Below are positions 24,977 through 34,246 of a stretch of 64,000 bases of DNA, piece after piece. The notes below the pieces were generated by a model, which did no database searches, was not told the DNA's origin, and saw only the letters and a program-made list of their open reading frames with translations. The translations under genes were made by a program, and so were the position numbers. The stretch comes from Tritonibacter scottomollicae (lineage in GTDB: Bacteria > Pseudomonadota > Alphaproteobacteria > Rhodobacterales > Rhodobacteraceae). Each line of letters starts with the position of its first letter. The first letter of the stretch is position 1. The DNA lies in contig NZ_PVUF01000010.1 of NCBI RefSeq assembly GCF_003003215.1, positions 1 to 64,000 of the forward strand. Direction: 5' to 3'.

Positions 24977-26211
24977 TACTTCTCCACGCCCTTCATCTGC
25001 GCGAGCACAAGATCTGCGCCCGCTTTCGCGAGGCGCTCGACCAAGGCATCTCGCTCGGCTTCATCCGCCATCAGCCTGTCGCGTATTGTGGCAGGCAGAG
25101 CTTGCAGAACTGTCTCAACCTCGGTGCGCGCGAGCTCCGTGAACCCCGGTTCCGTGCGGATCGTCGCCATGGTTGTGGCCAGCTCGTCCGAGGCGTTGCC
25201 GGCGGTGTCATTCGCGCTTGGTGGTGAAAAGGCGAACAGCAGCTTGTCGATCCAAAGATTTCCAGCGCTCTCGGCGAGTTCGCCCAGTTGTTCGCTCCAG
25301 ACATCTCGGTCCCTGAGGAATTTCCAATGGCGGGCAGGGCAACCGGTCAGAGTCAAGCGGAGGACGCCTGCGGGTGCAGAGATTGCGTGCCGCTTCTCTT
25401 TTAGGTGGGCCTTGAGCAGTGCGCGCAGGGTCTCGTTATTGTCGGCTTCAGTCACGTCCAGCTCGGTATGGACAAATTCTACGACAGATGTGGGCACTTC
25501 ACTCACATTGATGCATCCACGATCAATCGTCAGAAGTGTCGCGGACTTGGGGCCAGCCTCGCCGATATCACGGCCCTGTGGCATGCCGGGCATCACAACC
25601 CATGGTGTTCGCGAATGTACCTGCCGCTTGTGGATGTGACCAAGCGCCCAGTAATCAAACCCCATCTCGGTCAGTGCGGTGACGCTGCAAGGGGCATAGT
25701 CATCATGACCTGCAGCCCCCCCAAGAGAGCTGTGCAGCATGGCAATGTTCACCGCACCCGGCACCGGTGATTTGAAGCGCGGGAGAAGGCTGTCCGGGGC
25801 ATGGCTATCGGCAAAGCTGACACCGTGAATCCAGATGTCATCGGTCAGTTGTTTCTTGCCCCCGCGCGCGTCGAATACATGCACATTGGCGGGCAGGTCG
25901 AGGGCTCCGGCTATCGGATTCTCCGCGTCATGGTTTCCCTTGATGTAGAAGACTTCGATACCCGCTTCACCAAGCCGATCCAGTTCTGCCAACAAGAAAG
26001 CGCCGGTTGTAGCCGTGCGTTCCTTGCCGTCGAAGAGATCACCGGCAATCAGAAATGCGGCGACCTCCTCGGAAATCGCACGGTCGATCAACTGGCTGAA
26101 GGCACTTCGGGACGCTGCTGCAATGGTGTCGCGCAGGCCAGAATTTCTCAGCGCAAGTGATCGGAGTGGTGAATCCAAGTGGAGGTCGGCAGTGTGAAGT
26201 ATTTTTATCAA
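24976..26211 (-). CDS. YhaO-like DNA-repair exonuclease (SbcD/Mre11-type metallophosphoesterase)
   Basis: A 411-residue nuclease with the metallophosphoesterase motifs in order: HTADLHLDSP, AGDLFDG, IKGNHDAENP, MLHSSLGG and ALGHIHKRQ. I start it at TTG (26211) because a GAGGGG ribosome site lies 6 bases upstream and IKILHTADLHLD is the normal beginning of the family; an in-frame codon at 26301 would add 30 unrelated residues. The C-terminal ~200 residues are a capping region. Coupled to the YhaN-like ATPase downstream, it should supply the Mn-dependent nuclease of that complex. Confidence 0.88.
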   Translation of the reverse strand: MIKILHTADLHLDSPLRSLALRNSGLRDTIAAASRSAFSQLIDRAISEEVAAFLIAGDLFDGKERTATTGAFLLAELDRLGEAGIEVFYIKGNHDAENPIAGALDLPANVHVFDARGGKKQLTDDIWIHGVSFADSHAPDSLLPRFKSPVPGAVNIAMLHSSLGGAAGHDDYAPCSVTALTEMGFDYWALGHIHKRQVHSRTPWVVMPGMPQGRDIGEAGPKSATLLTIDRGCINVSEVPTSVVEFVHTELDVTEADNNETLRALLKAHLKEKRHAISAPAGVLRLTLTGCPARHWKFLRDRDVWSEQLGELAESAGNLWIDKLLFAFSPPSANDTAGNASDELATTMATIRTEPGFTELARTEVETVLQALPATIRDRLMADEAERDALVERLAKAGADLVLAQMKGVEK

Positions 26212-26472
26212 TATTGTCCCCTCGTCGGGGCGAATGAAGCAAGAATCCAGGCTCGGAACAATAGAGAAAGCCTTGTCTTGCGTCGTTGAGTAGCCCGCCA
26301 AGCGCTGCTGGCTTTTGTTATCAAGAGTTTGCGGGAGATTACATCAAAAGCTCACCCGCCTGCGGATCTATGAAATCCACCCCCCTGTTTCCGGATCGCC
26401 GTCGTATGGCCGCACAACAGGAGAGGCGGCGCGGCAGATCCTGTCCTGCTTCCGTCAGGCGTCAAAGTAAGG

Positions 26473-27099
26473 TCAGAGGGCGTCGCTGCACAGTTGCTGC
26501 GGTTTTGCTGTGCGGACCCAGCTGAAGGTCTCGCCCAAGTGTTTCTTGCCGATGATGGCACGCGTTGCGTAGGAAACCGTCGCGAATACGGGCAGCTCAC
26601 CGGTGGCGGCAGCCACGCCCAGGTCGACCGCTTCGTCTATGCTGGCTCCGTAATAGGCGCGCGCTTCGATCACATTGTGCGACGTCATTGATATGATGAG
26701 ATTGAGGTCTTCGCCGTCTCCGGGATCATAAAATCGACCTGCATATGACTGAGGCTCTTTGGTTGCTTCGAGATCGGAGATGACGACACTGTTGCAGATC
26801 TTTTCCCCCCAGGCGAAAAGGTCAGGGTTGAAAGCGTCGCGCGCGTTTGGGTCTCCCTCAAAGACAACAAGCCGACCGCAGAGCTTTTCTGATCCCGTCT
26901 CACAGGGTTCTATCAAGACGGTATTGGGGGCATCGCTCAGTGTCCAATACCCTTCCAGCGGGCTGATGGCTCTGGCCACAATCTCCCCTTCCTGATCGGA
27001 GGCCGCACAGGCTCCAACGGCAATGGATACCAAAAGTGCCGTGTCGCGCAGGGTCAGTCCGGATGTCGGCCACCCTCCGCTGGATTTTGTGATTTTCAT
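26473..27099 (-). CDS. DUF2147-like secreted protein, possible lipoprotein
   Basis: A 208-residue exported protein. An N-terminal hydrophobic stretch (LRDTALLVSIAVGAC) ends in VGAC, which could be a lipobox, otherwise an ordinary signal peptide. The mature part has SPLEGYWTLSD, LIEPCETGSEKLCGRLVV and DLNLIISMTSHNVIEARAYYG, the pattern of DUF2147 proteins, small beta-rich periplasmic proteins of unknown function. It stands alone between two operons. Several cysteines (in IEPCE, KLCG, KICNS, QLCSD) could form disulfides. No function is assigned. Confidence 0.7.
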   Translation of the reverse strand: MKITKSSGGWPTSGLTLRDTALLVSIAVGACAASDQEGEIVARAISPLEGYWTLSDAPNTVLIEPCETGSEKLCGRLVVFEGDPNARDAFNPDLFAWGEKICNSVVISDLEATKEPQSYAGRFYDPGDGEDLNLIISMTSHNVIEARAYYGASIDEAVDLGVAAATGELPVFATVSYATRAIIGKKHLGETFSWVRTAKPQQLCSDAL

Positions 27100-27439
27100 T
27101 GGCCGCTCCCTGCCTCTGTCAGATGTTTCGCGAGTTAGCGGCAGAGCGTTGGGATCGCGCGCAGAATATGTGGAGGCGTCGTGAAGGAGGGGCCGATCGG
27201 GTGTCAGGCCGCCGACACAGTTCTGGTCAGCATGTCAGCGGAGGCCGGAATTCGGCCGAGAAGGGACGGGCACAGGATATCGCGCTGGGGCACGCCGGGC
27301 TGCGGCAGATGAACGGGGGCGTCGAGAGCCTTGTGGCTCCGCTTCTCCGGGCCCGCGTCATGGCGGGCCCGGTGAGCGGCACATAGTGCCGTGGTTGGCG
27401 ATCACGTGTCGTCCGGTGCGACTGTTCGGGACAGACGGC
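27100..27439. other. intergenic region with a GC-rich hairpin, no gene
   Basis: These 340 bp separate the DUF2147-like start from the TRAP permease stop. Apart from a small repeat GGCCG-GAATT-CGGCC near 27253 and the hairpin at 27347-27372 I see no gene; an open plus-strand frame from 27099 gives an Arg-rich string without family features. The promoter of the DUF2147-like gene should lie near 27100-27170. Confidence 0.55.
27347..27372 (-). terminator. perfect 10-bp stem-loop downstream of TRAP operon
   Basis: CCGGGCCCGC (27347-27356) pairs with GCGGGCCCGG (27363-27372) around a six-base loop, 67 bases past the stop of the large TRAP permease on the minus strand. No clear U-run follows, so termination may need Rho or the stem may act as an mRNA 3' end protector. 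Confidence 0.5.
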
Positions 27440-28756
27440 TCAGTGCGCCATCAACCCCGGTAGCCAGGTGCCGATCGCAGGTTGCCAGACGATCAATGCC
27501 AATACCGCGAGCTTGATGACAAGGAATGGCGTCACTGCCGCATATATATGCTTCATGCCGATCCCCTCGGGCGCGACGCCACGCATCACGAACAACAGCA
27601 GGCCAAACGGCGGGGTCAGCAGTCCGATCTCCATGGTCAAGAGATAGACGACGCCGAGAACCAGCTCGTTGATGCCCAGTTGCGCCGCCAGCGGCACAAA
27701 CACCGGCACCGTGACCATCAGCATCGAAACCTGATCCACGAAACATCCCAGGAACAGCAGGATCAGGATCATGCCTACCAGCACCATCGTCGGGGTCGGG
27801 TCCACCGCATTGATTGCAGCGATCAGACCATTGGTGGCGCCACTGAACGACAGAACCTGCGCAAATGTCTGGCTGGCCGCCATGATGAAGAGGATCATCA
27901 CCGAGAGTTTGACCGTTTCCATCAATGCCTTGGCGATCTTGCTCAGCGACAGGGCGCGATAGGCGGCCCCGATCACAAGTGCTGCGAGACAGCCAAGAGC
28001 GGCGGATTCTGTCGGGGTTGCAAACCCCATCAGCAGGCTTCCGATCACCACCGCGAACAGCACGGACAGGGGCGCGACGTAGATCATGAAGGGACGCCAG
28101 CGCTCTGCAAGTGTCATCTCAGGCAGATCATCCGGCGGGGCAACGCTGGGGTCCAGGATGCTGCGACCGATGATGTAGACGACAAAGGCACCGGCCAGCA
28201 TCAGTGCAGGGATCACGCCCGCGATCAGCAGGCCCGAGATGGAGATGCCCGCAAGGCTGCCGACCAGAACGGCCAGGGCTGACGGGGGGATCAGCATCGC
28301 GATCGCGCCAGAGGCCATGATCGGCCCCATGGCCATCGTCGGATGGTAGCCGCGTTGCAGCATGCCCGGCATCAATGTGGAGCCCAGCATGGCCGTATTG
28401 GCGATGGTAGAGCCGGACAGAGCGGCAAAGATCGTGCCGCCAAAGACGGTGACCACCGACAGGCGGCCAGGCACCCGGGTCACCACGCGTTCGATCGCAT
28501 CTATGGCCCGGTGGGCAATACCGGTCTGAAACAGAATTTCCCCCATCAGAATGAACAGGGGTATCGGGGCCATCTGAAAATTGGCCACCGACTGGGTGGA
28601 GTTTCGGGCCAGTTGCAGCAGACCACGATCCCCGCCCAACACCTCGAACGCGCCGATCATGGTGACGGTGATAAAGGCAAAGGCGACCGGAAGGCCGATC
28701 AGCAGCAGGACCGCCAGCCCCCCCAGCATCAGCGAAAGCGTGAGAATCCAATCCAT
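27440..28756 (-). CDS. dctM: TRAP transporter large permease (DctM)
   Basis: A 438-residue membrane protein with about 12 hydrophobic spans, the ion-coupled transport subunit of a TRAP system. It begins MDWILTLSLMLGGLAVLLLIGLPVAFAF, a standard DctM start; a longer frame to 28876 is not used because it crosses the small-permease gene without a ribosome site. Family segments include FQMAPIPLFILMGEILFQTG, GPIMASGAIAMLIPPSALAVLVG and MEIGLLTPPFGLLLFVM. It follows the DctQ gene by 11 bp. Substrate is set by the DctP protein. Confidence 0.93.
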   Translation of the reverse strand: MDWILTLSLMLGGLAVLLLIGLPVAFAFITVTMIGAFEVLGGDRGLLQLARNSTQSVANFQMAPIPLFILMGEILFQTGIAHRAIDAIERVVTRVPGRLSVVTVFGGTIFAALSGSTIANTAMLGSTLMPGMLQRGYHPTMAMGPIMASGAIAMLIPPSALAVLVGSLAGISISGLLIAGVIPALMLAGAFVVYIIGRSILDPSVAPPDDLPEMTLAERWRPFMIYVAPLSVLFAVVIGSLLMGFATPTESAALGCLAALVIGAAYRALSLSKIAKALMETVKLSVMILFIMAASQTFAQVLSFSGATNGLIAAINAVDPTPTMVLVGMILILLFLGCFVDQVSMLMVTVPVFVPLAAQLGINELVLGVVYLLTMEIGLLTPPFGLLLFVMRGVAPEGIGMKHIYAAVTPFLVIKLAVLALIVWQPAIGTWLPGLMAH

Positions 28757-28767
28757 GGGATTTCCTT

Positions 28768-29307
28768 TCAGAGGCCGGTCAGCGGCGCAGAGTCTTCGGA
28801 GGGTTGGAAGATTTTGCGCAGGAATTCGATCATGCACAGAAGCATCGACAGCGGCAGGACGGTCAGTGTCCACCATTCAGGAAAGGTGAACGCGGTGCGC
28901 ACCATGGAGCCGCGCGCGTAGGATTGCATCAGGGCCTGCAGCCCGGCCCAGCCAAGCGCGGCACAGGTGATGGCCCCCAGCAGGCAGGTCAGGATTGCGG
29001 CGACGCGGGCCCCACGCGGTGGCAGCCCGCGGGTCACGAGGTCGACCTGTACATGGGCGTCCAATCGCAGCACCCAAGGGGCGCCCAGAAAGGCGATGGC
29101 CATCAGACCGTACTCGATGACATCAAGCGCGCCGTAGATCACCGGCAGGCCGAGGTTGCGCAGAAACACATTTAACGGGATCACCAGCGTGATCGCCGCA
29201 AGGATGGCGGCGGCGAGCACGGCAAGGCCAGTGGTCAGCGCGCCGAAGCAGCGGTTGAAGTTCATCATGGGAACAACGGCGGAGCGACCAGAGGCCGCCC
29301 CAGCCAC
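28768..29307 (-). CDS. dctQ: TRAP transporter small permease (DctQ)
   Basis: A 179-residue protein with four hydrophobic spans (GALTTGLAVLAAAILAAITLVI, IEYGLMAIAFLGAP, RVAAILTCLLGAITCAALG, WWTLTVLPLSMLLCMIEF), the small TRAP subunit that joins DctM. The start is uncertain. A GTG at 29307 follows the DctP stop after one base, suggesting translational coupling, while ATG codons at 29268 and 29265 would give a more usual N-terminus (MNFNRCFGAL); neither has a strong ribosome site. Gene order P-Q-M is the common one. Confidence 0.88.
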   Translation of the reverse strand: MAGAASGRSAVVPMMNFNRCFGALTTGLAVLAAAILAAITLVIPLNVFLRNLGLPVIYGALDVIEYGLMAIAFLGAPWVLRLDAHVQVDLVTRGLPPRGARVAAILTCLLGAITCAALGWAGLQALMQSYARGSMVRTAFTFPEWWTLTVLPLSMLLCMIEFLRKIFQPSEDSAPLTGL

Positions 29308-29308
29308 T

Positions 29309-30277
29309 TCACTTTGTCAGACAGGATTGCAGTTGCTGGCCAAGCTCAGCGTCGATCTCCATCACCTCGCCCCAACCTTCGGATTGGGCGGTCTCAGCCC
29401 ATAGCTCCTTGTCGGCGCCGTCAAAGGTGACGGTTTCAATGCCAGCTTCCGCCTGTGCGTCTGCTTCGGCCTGATTGCGCGCGATGTTTTCTTCGTTCTG
29501 CGTCTCGATCCAGGTGGCGGCCTGTTCCAGCAGCGCCTGTTGATCGGCGCTCAGGTCGTTCCAGCGGTCCATGTTCACCAGGAAGTTCACATCGACCTGA
29601 TAAAAACCAGGGTCGACCCGGTAGGCTGTCTGCTCGTGCCAACCAAGATCAAGAACCCCCTGGCTGGGCCAGCCATAGCCATCAATCGCACCGCGTTCGA
29701 GGGCGGTATAGACCTCGCCCGGGGCGGTACGCACAAGGGTTGCCCCCAATTTTTCAAACATGGCGCGATAGACTGGCGTGGTGCGAATGGTCAGACCGGT
29801 CAGGTCCGGACCCTCCAGCGGTTTCGCCAGATACAGGTGATAGTTCATGTTGTCGCCCACGCGGGCGAGGTATTTCACATTCATCTGCTGCTGGTGAATG
29901 CTGTCGATCAGCTCATAGCAGCCATTGGCGCGTTGGTCCTGAATGGTGTTTTGCGCCAGATGCAGCGCATCACCGGTGGGCAGCAGGTTCGGATAATAGG
30001 CTGTGGTGTTGTTCGCGATATCGACGATGCCAGCCTGAACCGCGTTGCCCAGTTCAAAGGGCGGCACCGCCTCGGGCCCGCCCAGCAGGTCGATCTGAAC
30101 CAGACCTGTGCCGTTTTCATTGACCCAGTCGACAAAGGCTTCGAAGTCGCGGGAGAAAGTTGTGCCGGTGGCAAAGGCCGTGACAGCCTTTAGCGTCACC
30201 TCTTCGGCTTGAACGCCGGCTGCGGTGAAGGTTGAGGCGCCAAAAAACGCGGCAGTGGCGAGTGAGCGGATGGTCAT
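29309..30277 (-). CDS. dctP: TRAP transporter substrate-binding protein (DctP)
   Basis: A 322-residue periplasmic binding protein. The ATG at 30277 has a GGGAGA ribosome site and a signal peptide (MTIRSLATAAFFGASTFTAAGVQA). The TRAP signature around DLTGLTIRTTPVYRAMFEKLGA contains the arginine that normally binds the substrate carboxylate, followed by APGEVYTALERGAIDGYGWP. The ligand is therefore probably a carboxylic acid, unidentified. The upstream region carries one copy of the shared TTYAA motif (30380-30399). Confidence 0.92.
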   Translation of the reverse strand: MTIRSLATAAFFGASTFTAAGVQAEEVTLKAVTAFATGTTFSRDFEAFVDWVNENGTGLVQIDLLGGPEAVPPFELGNAVQAGIVDIANNTTAYYPNLLPTGDALHLAQNTIQDQRANGCYELIDSIHQQQMNVKYLARVGDNMNYHLYLAKPLEGPDLTGLTIRTTPVYRAMFEKLGATLVRTAPGEVYTALERGAIDGYGWPSQGVLDLGWHEQTAYRVDPGFYQVDVNFLVNMDRWNDLSADQQALLEQAATWIETQNEENIARNQAEADAQAEAGIETVTFDGADKELWAETAQSEGWGEVMEIDAELGQQLQSCLTK

Positions 30278-30593
30278 GTTCGGTCTCCCTGGGTGAGTGT
30301 GCTGGCGCGGAGCGGGCGCTTCTGAGCCTCTTGGTGTTCCGTATCCATATCGAAAAGCGTAGAGCCTCATTCTCAATTCTTCAAGCATGAAGCTTTAAGT
30401 CTGAAATAAAAATGCGACGGATCTTGGGGTGTAGTGATTTTTGCAACCTCAATGCGCCAAGTTACGCAAGAATGTGTATATTTCGCCCGCGCAGCGCACT
30501 AGCGCGACGGGGCGATATTTTGATTGTCTCCGTTGGTCCGAACTGGATCTCGCTGCGCCAGCGCCCACTGTGGCGTTGTCTTGTGTTACATGG
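30278..30593. other. promoter region of the TRAP operon and 3' flank of the Opp-type operon
   Basis: No gene is seen in these 316 bp. Besides the motif at 30380-30399, a GTATCCATAT lies at 30341-30350; on the other strand this shares 9 of 12 positions (ATATGGATAC) with the GTATACGGATAC palindrome at 1059-1070. A possible minus-strand promoter is TTGAAG with a 17-base gap to TACGCT, overlapping the motif. Confidence 0.45.
30380..30399. promoter_or_regulatory. copy 2 of the shared TTYAA-N2-WTRAA motif
   Basis: TTCAAGCATGAAGCTTTAAG, 103 bp upstream of the dctP start. The core TTCA-AGCA-TGAA is an inverted repeat. It matches the 44130-44149 copy at 14 of 20 bases, and both are preceded by a TTCTCA element (30370-30375 and 44120-44125), extending the similarity. 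It overlaps the possible -35 region of the TRAP promoter, as a repressor site would. Confidence 0.42.
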
Positions 30594-31460
30594 TCAGTCG
30601 AACCATTTGTCGTCCAGCTCTGGCAGTGGAATCGCATCGAGCAGCAGGCGCGTGATGTCGGATTGCGGGGCGGCAAAGACCTGCTCTACGGGGCCGTTTT
30701 CCAGAATTTCACCACGGTTCAATACAATGACATTGTCGCATAGGTGCCGGATCACGCTCAGGTCATGGCTGATGAAGGCGATGGTCAGGTTCATCTCCTG
30801 CGCCAGCGATTTGAGCAGCGACAGCACCTGCGCCTGGCTGGAGACATCAAGGCCCGAAACGATCTCGTCGGCCAGAATGAACTCCGGCTCTAGTGCGATC
30901 GCGCGGGCGATGCCGACGCGCTGGCGCTGCCCGCCGGAAAGCTCATGCGGATACCGCTCGCCAAAGCTGGGATCGAGGCCGACACGTTCCAGCGCCCGCA
31001 GGGCCTGATCCCGACGCGCGGCGCTTGCGTTGCGGGTGGACGTGTCATTCGCGTAGCGCGCCAGTGGGGCGGCAACGATGCGCCAGATCTTGTGGCGCGG
31101 ATTGAGGGACGACATCGGATCCTGAAAGATCATCTGCAAGTTTCGCCGCAGGGGACGCAACGCCGCCTCGTCCAGCGTGGCGATATCTTGTCCATTGAGC
31201 AGAACCTGACCGGCATCCGGGCGCAACAGACGCACCAGAACCCGCCCCAAGGTCGATTTGCCAGAGCCACTCTCGCCAACGATGCCGGTGATCTGGCCCC
31301 GCGGCAGATCAAGATCGAGACCTTTCAGAACTTCGATCCGGGGTGCGGGGGCAAACAGCGGCTTATGGGCGGTATCGGGAAAGGAAAGGCGCAGGCCGCG
31401 CACCGAAAATAACGCCGGAGCGGGAGCAGTCTGTGGGCAGATCAAGGGAGCGGCCATCAC
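30594..31460 (-). CDS. peptide/opine-type ABC transporter ATPase (OppF/DppF)
   Basis: A 288-residue ATPase, last gene of the catabolic operon. Walker A is GESGSGKST, signature [19 protein letters not shown], Walker B FILADEIVSGLD and H-loop FISHDLSVIRHL. The start is taken as GTG at 31460 because GGAGG stands 7 bases upstream; an ATG at 31457 is equally in frame. It overlaps the preceding ATPase gene by 4 bp. The unusual DEIVSGLD instead of the common DEPTSALD keeps the catalytic glutamate. Confidence 0.92.
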   Translation of the reverse strand: MMAAPLICPQTAPAPALFSVRGLRLSFPDTAHKPLFAPAPRIEVLKGLDLDLPRGQITGIVGESGSGKSTLGRVLVRLLRPDAGQVLLNGQDIATLDEAALRPLRRNLQMIFQDPMSSLNPRHKIWRIVAAPLARYANDTSTRNASAARRDQALRALERVGLDPSFGERYPHELSGGQRQRVGIARAIALEPEFILADEIVSGLDVSSQAQVLSLLKSLAQEMNLTIAFISHDLSVIRHLCDNVIVLNRGEILENGPVEQVFAAPQSDITRLLLDAIPLPELDDKWFD

Positions 31461-32323
31461 AAGATCTCCTCCTGTGCGATCTTTGATTTCATCTGTGCGA
31501 TCAGTTCGGGCGGCACCGGAGAGAAGCTGCGAGCGGGGTCGGCGTAGCTGGGCGTGGCGGCAATCAGCGCGCGCGTATAGGGGTGGGTCGGATTGGAGAA
31601 GATTGCCTCGGTGGTTGAATCCTCCATGACGCGGCCTTGGAACAGCACGGATACTTTCTGGCTGATCTTGGCCACGACCCCCATGTCGTGGGTGACAAAC
31701 AGCACTGCGGTGCCAACTTCCTTTTGCAACTCTCTGATAAGTTTCAGAATCTGCTTCTGTACGGTGACGTCCAGCGCAGTGGTCGGCTCGTCCGCCACAA
31801 TCAGGGGCGGCGAGGGTGCAAAGGCTGCTGCGATCAGAATGCGCTGACGCATGCCGCCGGACAGTTCATGCGGGTAGCTGCGCATGACACGCGCCGGATC
31901 ACGAATTTCGACCCGATCCAGCAATTCCAGTGCCCGCGTCTGCGCACGTTCAGCAGACCAGCCATGGATGCGGGTCAGCGGGTCGGTGATCTGCGGCGCG
32001 ATCCGGCGTACCGGGTTTAGTGCGGTGAGCGGGTCCTGCGGGATCAGGGCGGCGCTCTGGGCAACGCAATGGCGTCTCTGGGCGGCGTTGAGGTGATCCA
32101 GTGCCTGACCCCTGAGGAAGATCTGACCGCGGGTCACCCGTGTCGCCGGGGGCAGGGTGCCCAGAACGGCCTTGCCGATCATCGACTTGCCAGCGCCACT
32201 TTCCCCAACTAGCGCGCGCACCTCTCCGGGCTCTAGCGTCAGGTTGACCTGTCTCAAAAGCGGTAAGCCGCTGCGCAGGGACACGGTCAGATTCTGGATG
32301 TTCAGCGTCGAGGACATGGTCAT
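31457..32323 (-). CDS. peptide/opine-type ABC transporter ATPase (OppD/DppD)
   Basis: A 288-residue ATPase. Walker A is GESGAGKSM, signature LSGGMRQRILIAAAFAPSP, Walker B LIVADEPTTALD and H-loop FVTHDMGVVAKI. The C-terminal HPYTRALIAATPS segment, typical of OppD/DppD, is present. It overlaps the permease gene upstream and the second ATPase gene downstream by 4 bp each (ATGA, GTGA), so the transporter subunits are translationally coupled. Confidence 0.92.
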   Translation of the reverse strand: MTMSSTLNIQNLTVSLRSGLPLLRQVNLTLEPGEVRALVGESGAGKSMIGKAVLGTLPPATRVTRGQIFLRGQALDHLNAAQRRHCVAQSAALIPQDPLTALNPVRRIAPQITDPLTRIHGWSAERAQTRALELLDRVEIRDPARVMRSYPHELSGGMRQRILIAAAFAPSPPLIVADEPTTALDVTVQKQILKLIRELQKEVGTAVLFVTHDMGVVAKISQKVSVLFQGRVMEDSTTEAIFSNPTHPYTRALIAATPSYADPARSFSPVPPELIAQMKSKIAQEEIL

Positions 32324-33186
32324 TGCAGCACCGGATCAAAGCGTTGTTTCAGCCCTTCGCCGAGCTGAGAGAAGCTCAGCACCGTGAGGAACAGGGCGAT
32401 CAGCGGGAACAGCAGCACCCACCAGGCAAAGTGGATGGCGTTGCGTCCCTCGGCAATCATGCTGCCCCAGGTCGCCACATCCGACGACAGAGACAAGTTC
32501 ACGAAGCTGAGGATCGCCTCGACGATCACCGCGATGCCCATCTCCAGCATCAGCAGGGCGACAATCGACGGCAGCACGTTTGGCAGGATTTCCGAAACCA
32601 GGGTGGTCAGTCGCCGCGCGCCGCCGATCTGCGCGCTGTCCACATAATCCATCTGCGCCTGCACCATGGTCTCGGCGCGGATCACACGGGCAAAGCGGGT
32701 CCAGTCAATCAGGGCGATGGCCACGATGACCGAGGTCAGACCAGTGCCCATGACTGCCACCAGCAACACCGCGAACAGCACCGGAGGAAAGGCCATCCAG
32801 ATCTCGATGAGGCGAGAGATCACCCGGTCCCACCAGCCGCCGAAATACCCGGCCAACAACCCAAGGGTCGAGCCCACCAGACAGGTTGCCGTTGCCGCGA
32901 TCAGGCTGACACACAGCGCGATGCGGGTGCCGTAGATGACCCGCGACAGAACGTCCCGGCCCAGACTGTCGGTGCCGAGCCAATAGCCCGGTTCCGTGCC
33001 GGACATGAAGAACGGGGGAAGGCGTTCGAGGAACAGATCCTGATAAAGTGGATCATGAGGCGCGATCAGCGGTGCAAAAAGGGCCGCCAGACCCAGCGTG
33101 GTGATCCAGGCCAATGGCAACCACAGACGCAGGTTGCGGCGCCCTGAGCGGACACGGGGCGTGGTTTGCAGGGAGACATCAGCCAT
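32320..33186 (-). CDS. peptide/opine-type ABC transporter permease (DppC/OppC)
   Basis: A 288-residue permease. After a short cytoplasmic start comes the first span (LWLPLAWITTLGLAALFAPLIAP), then the DppC-type periplasmic stretch ending in GTDSLGRDVLSRVIYGTRIAL, and five further spans. The coupling loop is YVDSAQIGGARRLTTLVSEILPNV. It overlaps the partner permease gene by 8 bp and the ATPase gene by 4 bp. Confidence 0.92.
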   Translation of the reverse strand: MADVSLQTTPRVRSGRRNLRLWLPLAWITTLGLAALFAPLIAPHDPLYQDLFLERLPPFFMSGTEPGYWLGTDSLGRDVLSRVIYGTRIALCVSLIAATATCLVGSTLGLLAGYFGGWWDRVISRLIEIWMAFPPVLFAVLLVAVMGTGLTSVIVAIALIDWTRFARVIRAETMVQAQMDYVDSAQIGGARRLTTLVSEILPNVLPSIVALLMLEMGIAVIVEAILSFVNLSLSSDVATWGSMIAEGRNAIHFAWWVLLFPLIALFLTVLSFSQLGEGLKQRFDPVLQ

Positions 33187-34186
33187 GACGCAACCTCGGG
33201 TTCAAAAGGGTGTAGGACAGATCCACCAGCAGGTTGATGGCCACAAACAGGGCGGCAAACAGCAGCACGATGCCTTGGATCAGCGGCAGATCACGATTGA
33301 TAACCGCATCAATGGCCATGTTCCCAAGGCCGCCGTAAGCAAAAAGGCGCTCCACGATCACCGTGCCACCGATGAGAAAGGTGAACTGCACCCCAACCAG
33401 CGTCAGCGTCGGCAGGGCGGCATTGCGCATGGCGTCCCGCAGGATCACTTGCGTTTCAGAGAACCCGCGCACCCGCGGCAAGGTGGTGTAGTCTTGGATC
33501 AGAACCTCCTTGAGGTTCTGCTTCAGCAATTGTGCAATCAACGCCGCCAATGGCAGCGCCAGCGACAGCGCCGGCATCAGCATATGTGAAAACGCGCTGC
33601 CAGCGACGTCGAAACGCCCCCGCAAAAGTCCCTCGATAGCCACGAAGTTGGTGAGGAAATCGAACTCGAGCCTCGGATCGAGACGCCCGGAAATAGACAG
33701 TACGGGCCAGAGCACACCAAACAGCAGGACAAACAGCAGCCCCCAGAGGAAATCGGGGATTGAGAGCACAGCGCCACTGGTCAGGTCGACAGCGGCCTCC
33801 GTCGGACTGCCCCGTCGACGCGCCCCGATCACGGCAGCCACACCGCCGATGGCGACCGCGATCAGCAAGGCAAAGAATGACAGCTCAAGCGTCGCCGGGA
33901 GGCGGGACAAGACCAGATCGGCGACCGGCTGGCGCAGGGTGATGGAGGTGCCGAAATCGCCCTGAACCACCCCGCCAATCCAGATGAAGAACTGTTCGAC
34001 CAGGCTCTTGTCGAACCCGTAGAGGGCTGTCAGCTGGGCGATGTCGTCCTCGCTCGCACCCGGCGGCAGCATCATGGCGATCGGATTGCCTGGTGCCACT
34101 CGCACCAGAACAAAGACAACAACCGCAACGCCAAACAGCGTGACGAGGGTCGTCAACAGACGGGACAGCACTGTCCTGAGAAACAT
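33179..34186 (-). CDS. peptide/opine-type ABC transporter permease (DppB/OppB)
   Basis: A 335-residue permease beginning MFLRTVLSRLLTTLVTLFGVAVVVFVLVRVAPGNP, the usual DppB start. The coupling loop is DYTTLPRVRGFSETQVILRDAMRNAALP. A GGAG site precedes the ATG at 34186; a TTG three bases upstream is an alternative. With the partner permease it forms the channel for the ligand of the binding protein encoded at 34247-35776. Confidence 0.92.
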   Translation of the reverse strand: MFLRTVLSRLLTTLVTLFGVAVVVFVLVRVAPGNPIAMMLPPGASEDDIAQLTALYGFDKSLVEQFFIWIGGVVQGDFGTSITLRQPVADLVLSRLPATLELSFFALLIAVAIGGVAAVIGARRRGSPTEAAVDLTSGAVLSIPDFLWGLLFVLLFGVLWPVLSISGRLDPRLEFDFLTNFVAIEGLLRGRFDVAGSAFSHMLMPALSLALPLAALIAQLLKQNLKEVLIQDYTTLPRVRGFSETQVILRDAMRNAALPTLTLVGVQFTFLIGGTVIVERLFAYGGLGNMAIDAVINRDLPLIQGIVLLFAALFVAINLLVDLSYTLLNPRLRHG

Positions 34187-34246
34187 CAAAGGTACTCCGC
34201 TTCGATGCCGCCGACCGCAACGGGCCGGCAGCAGGAGATTGACAGA

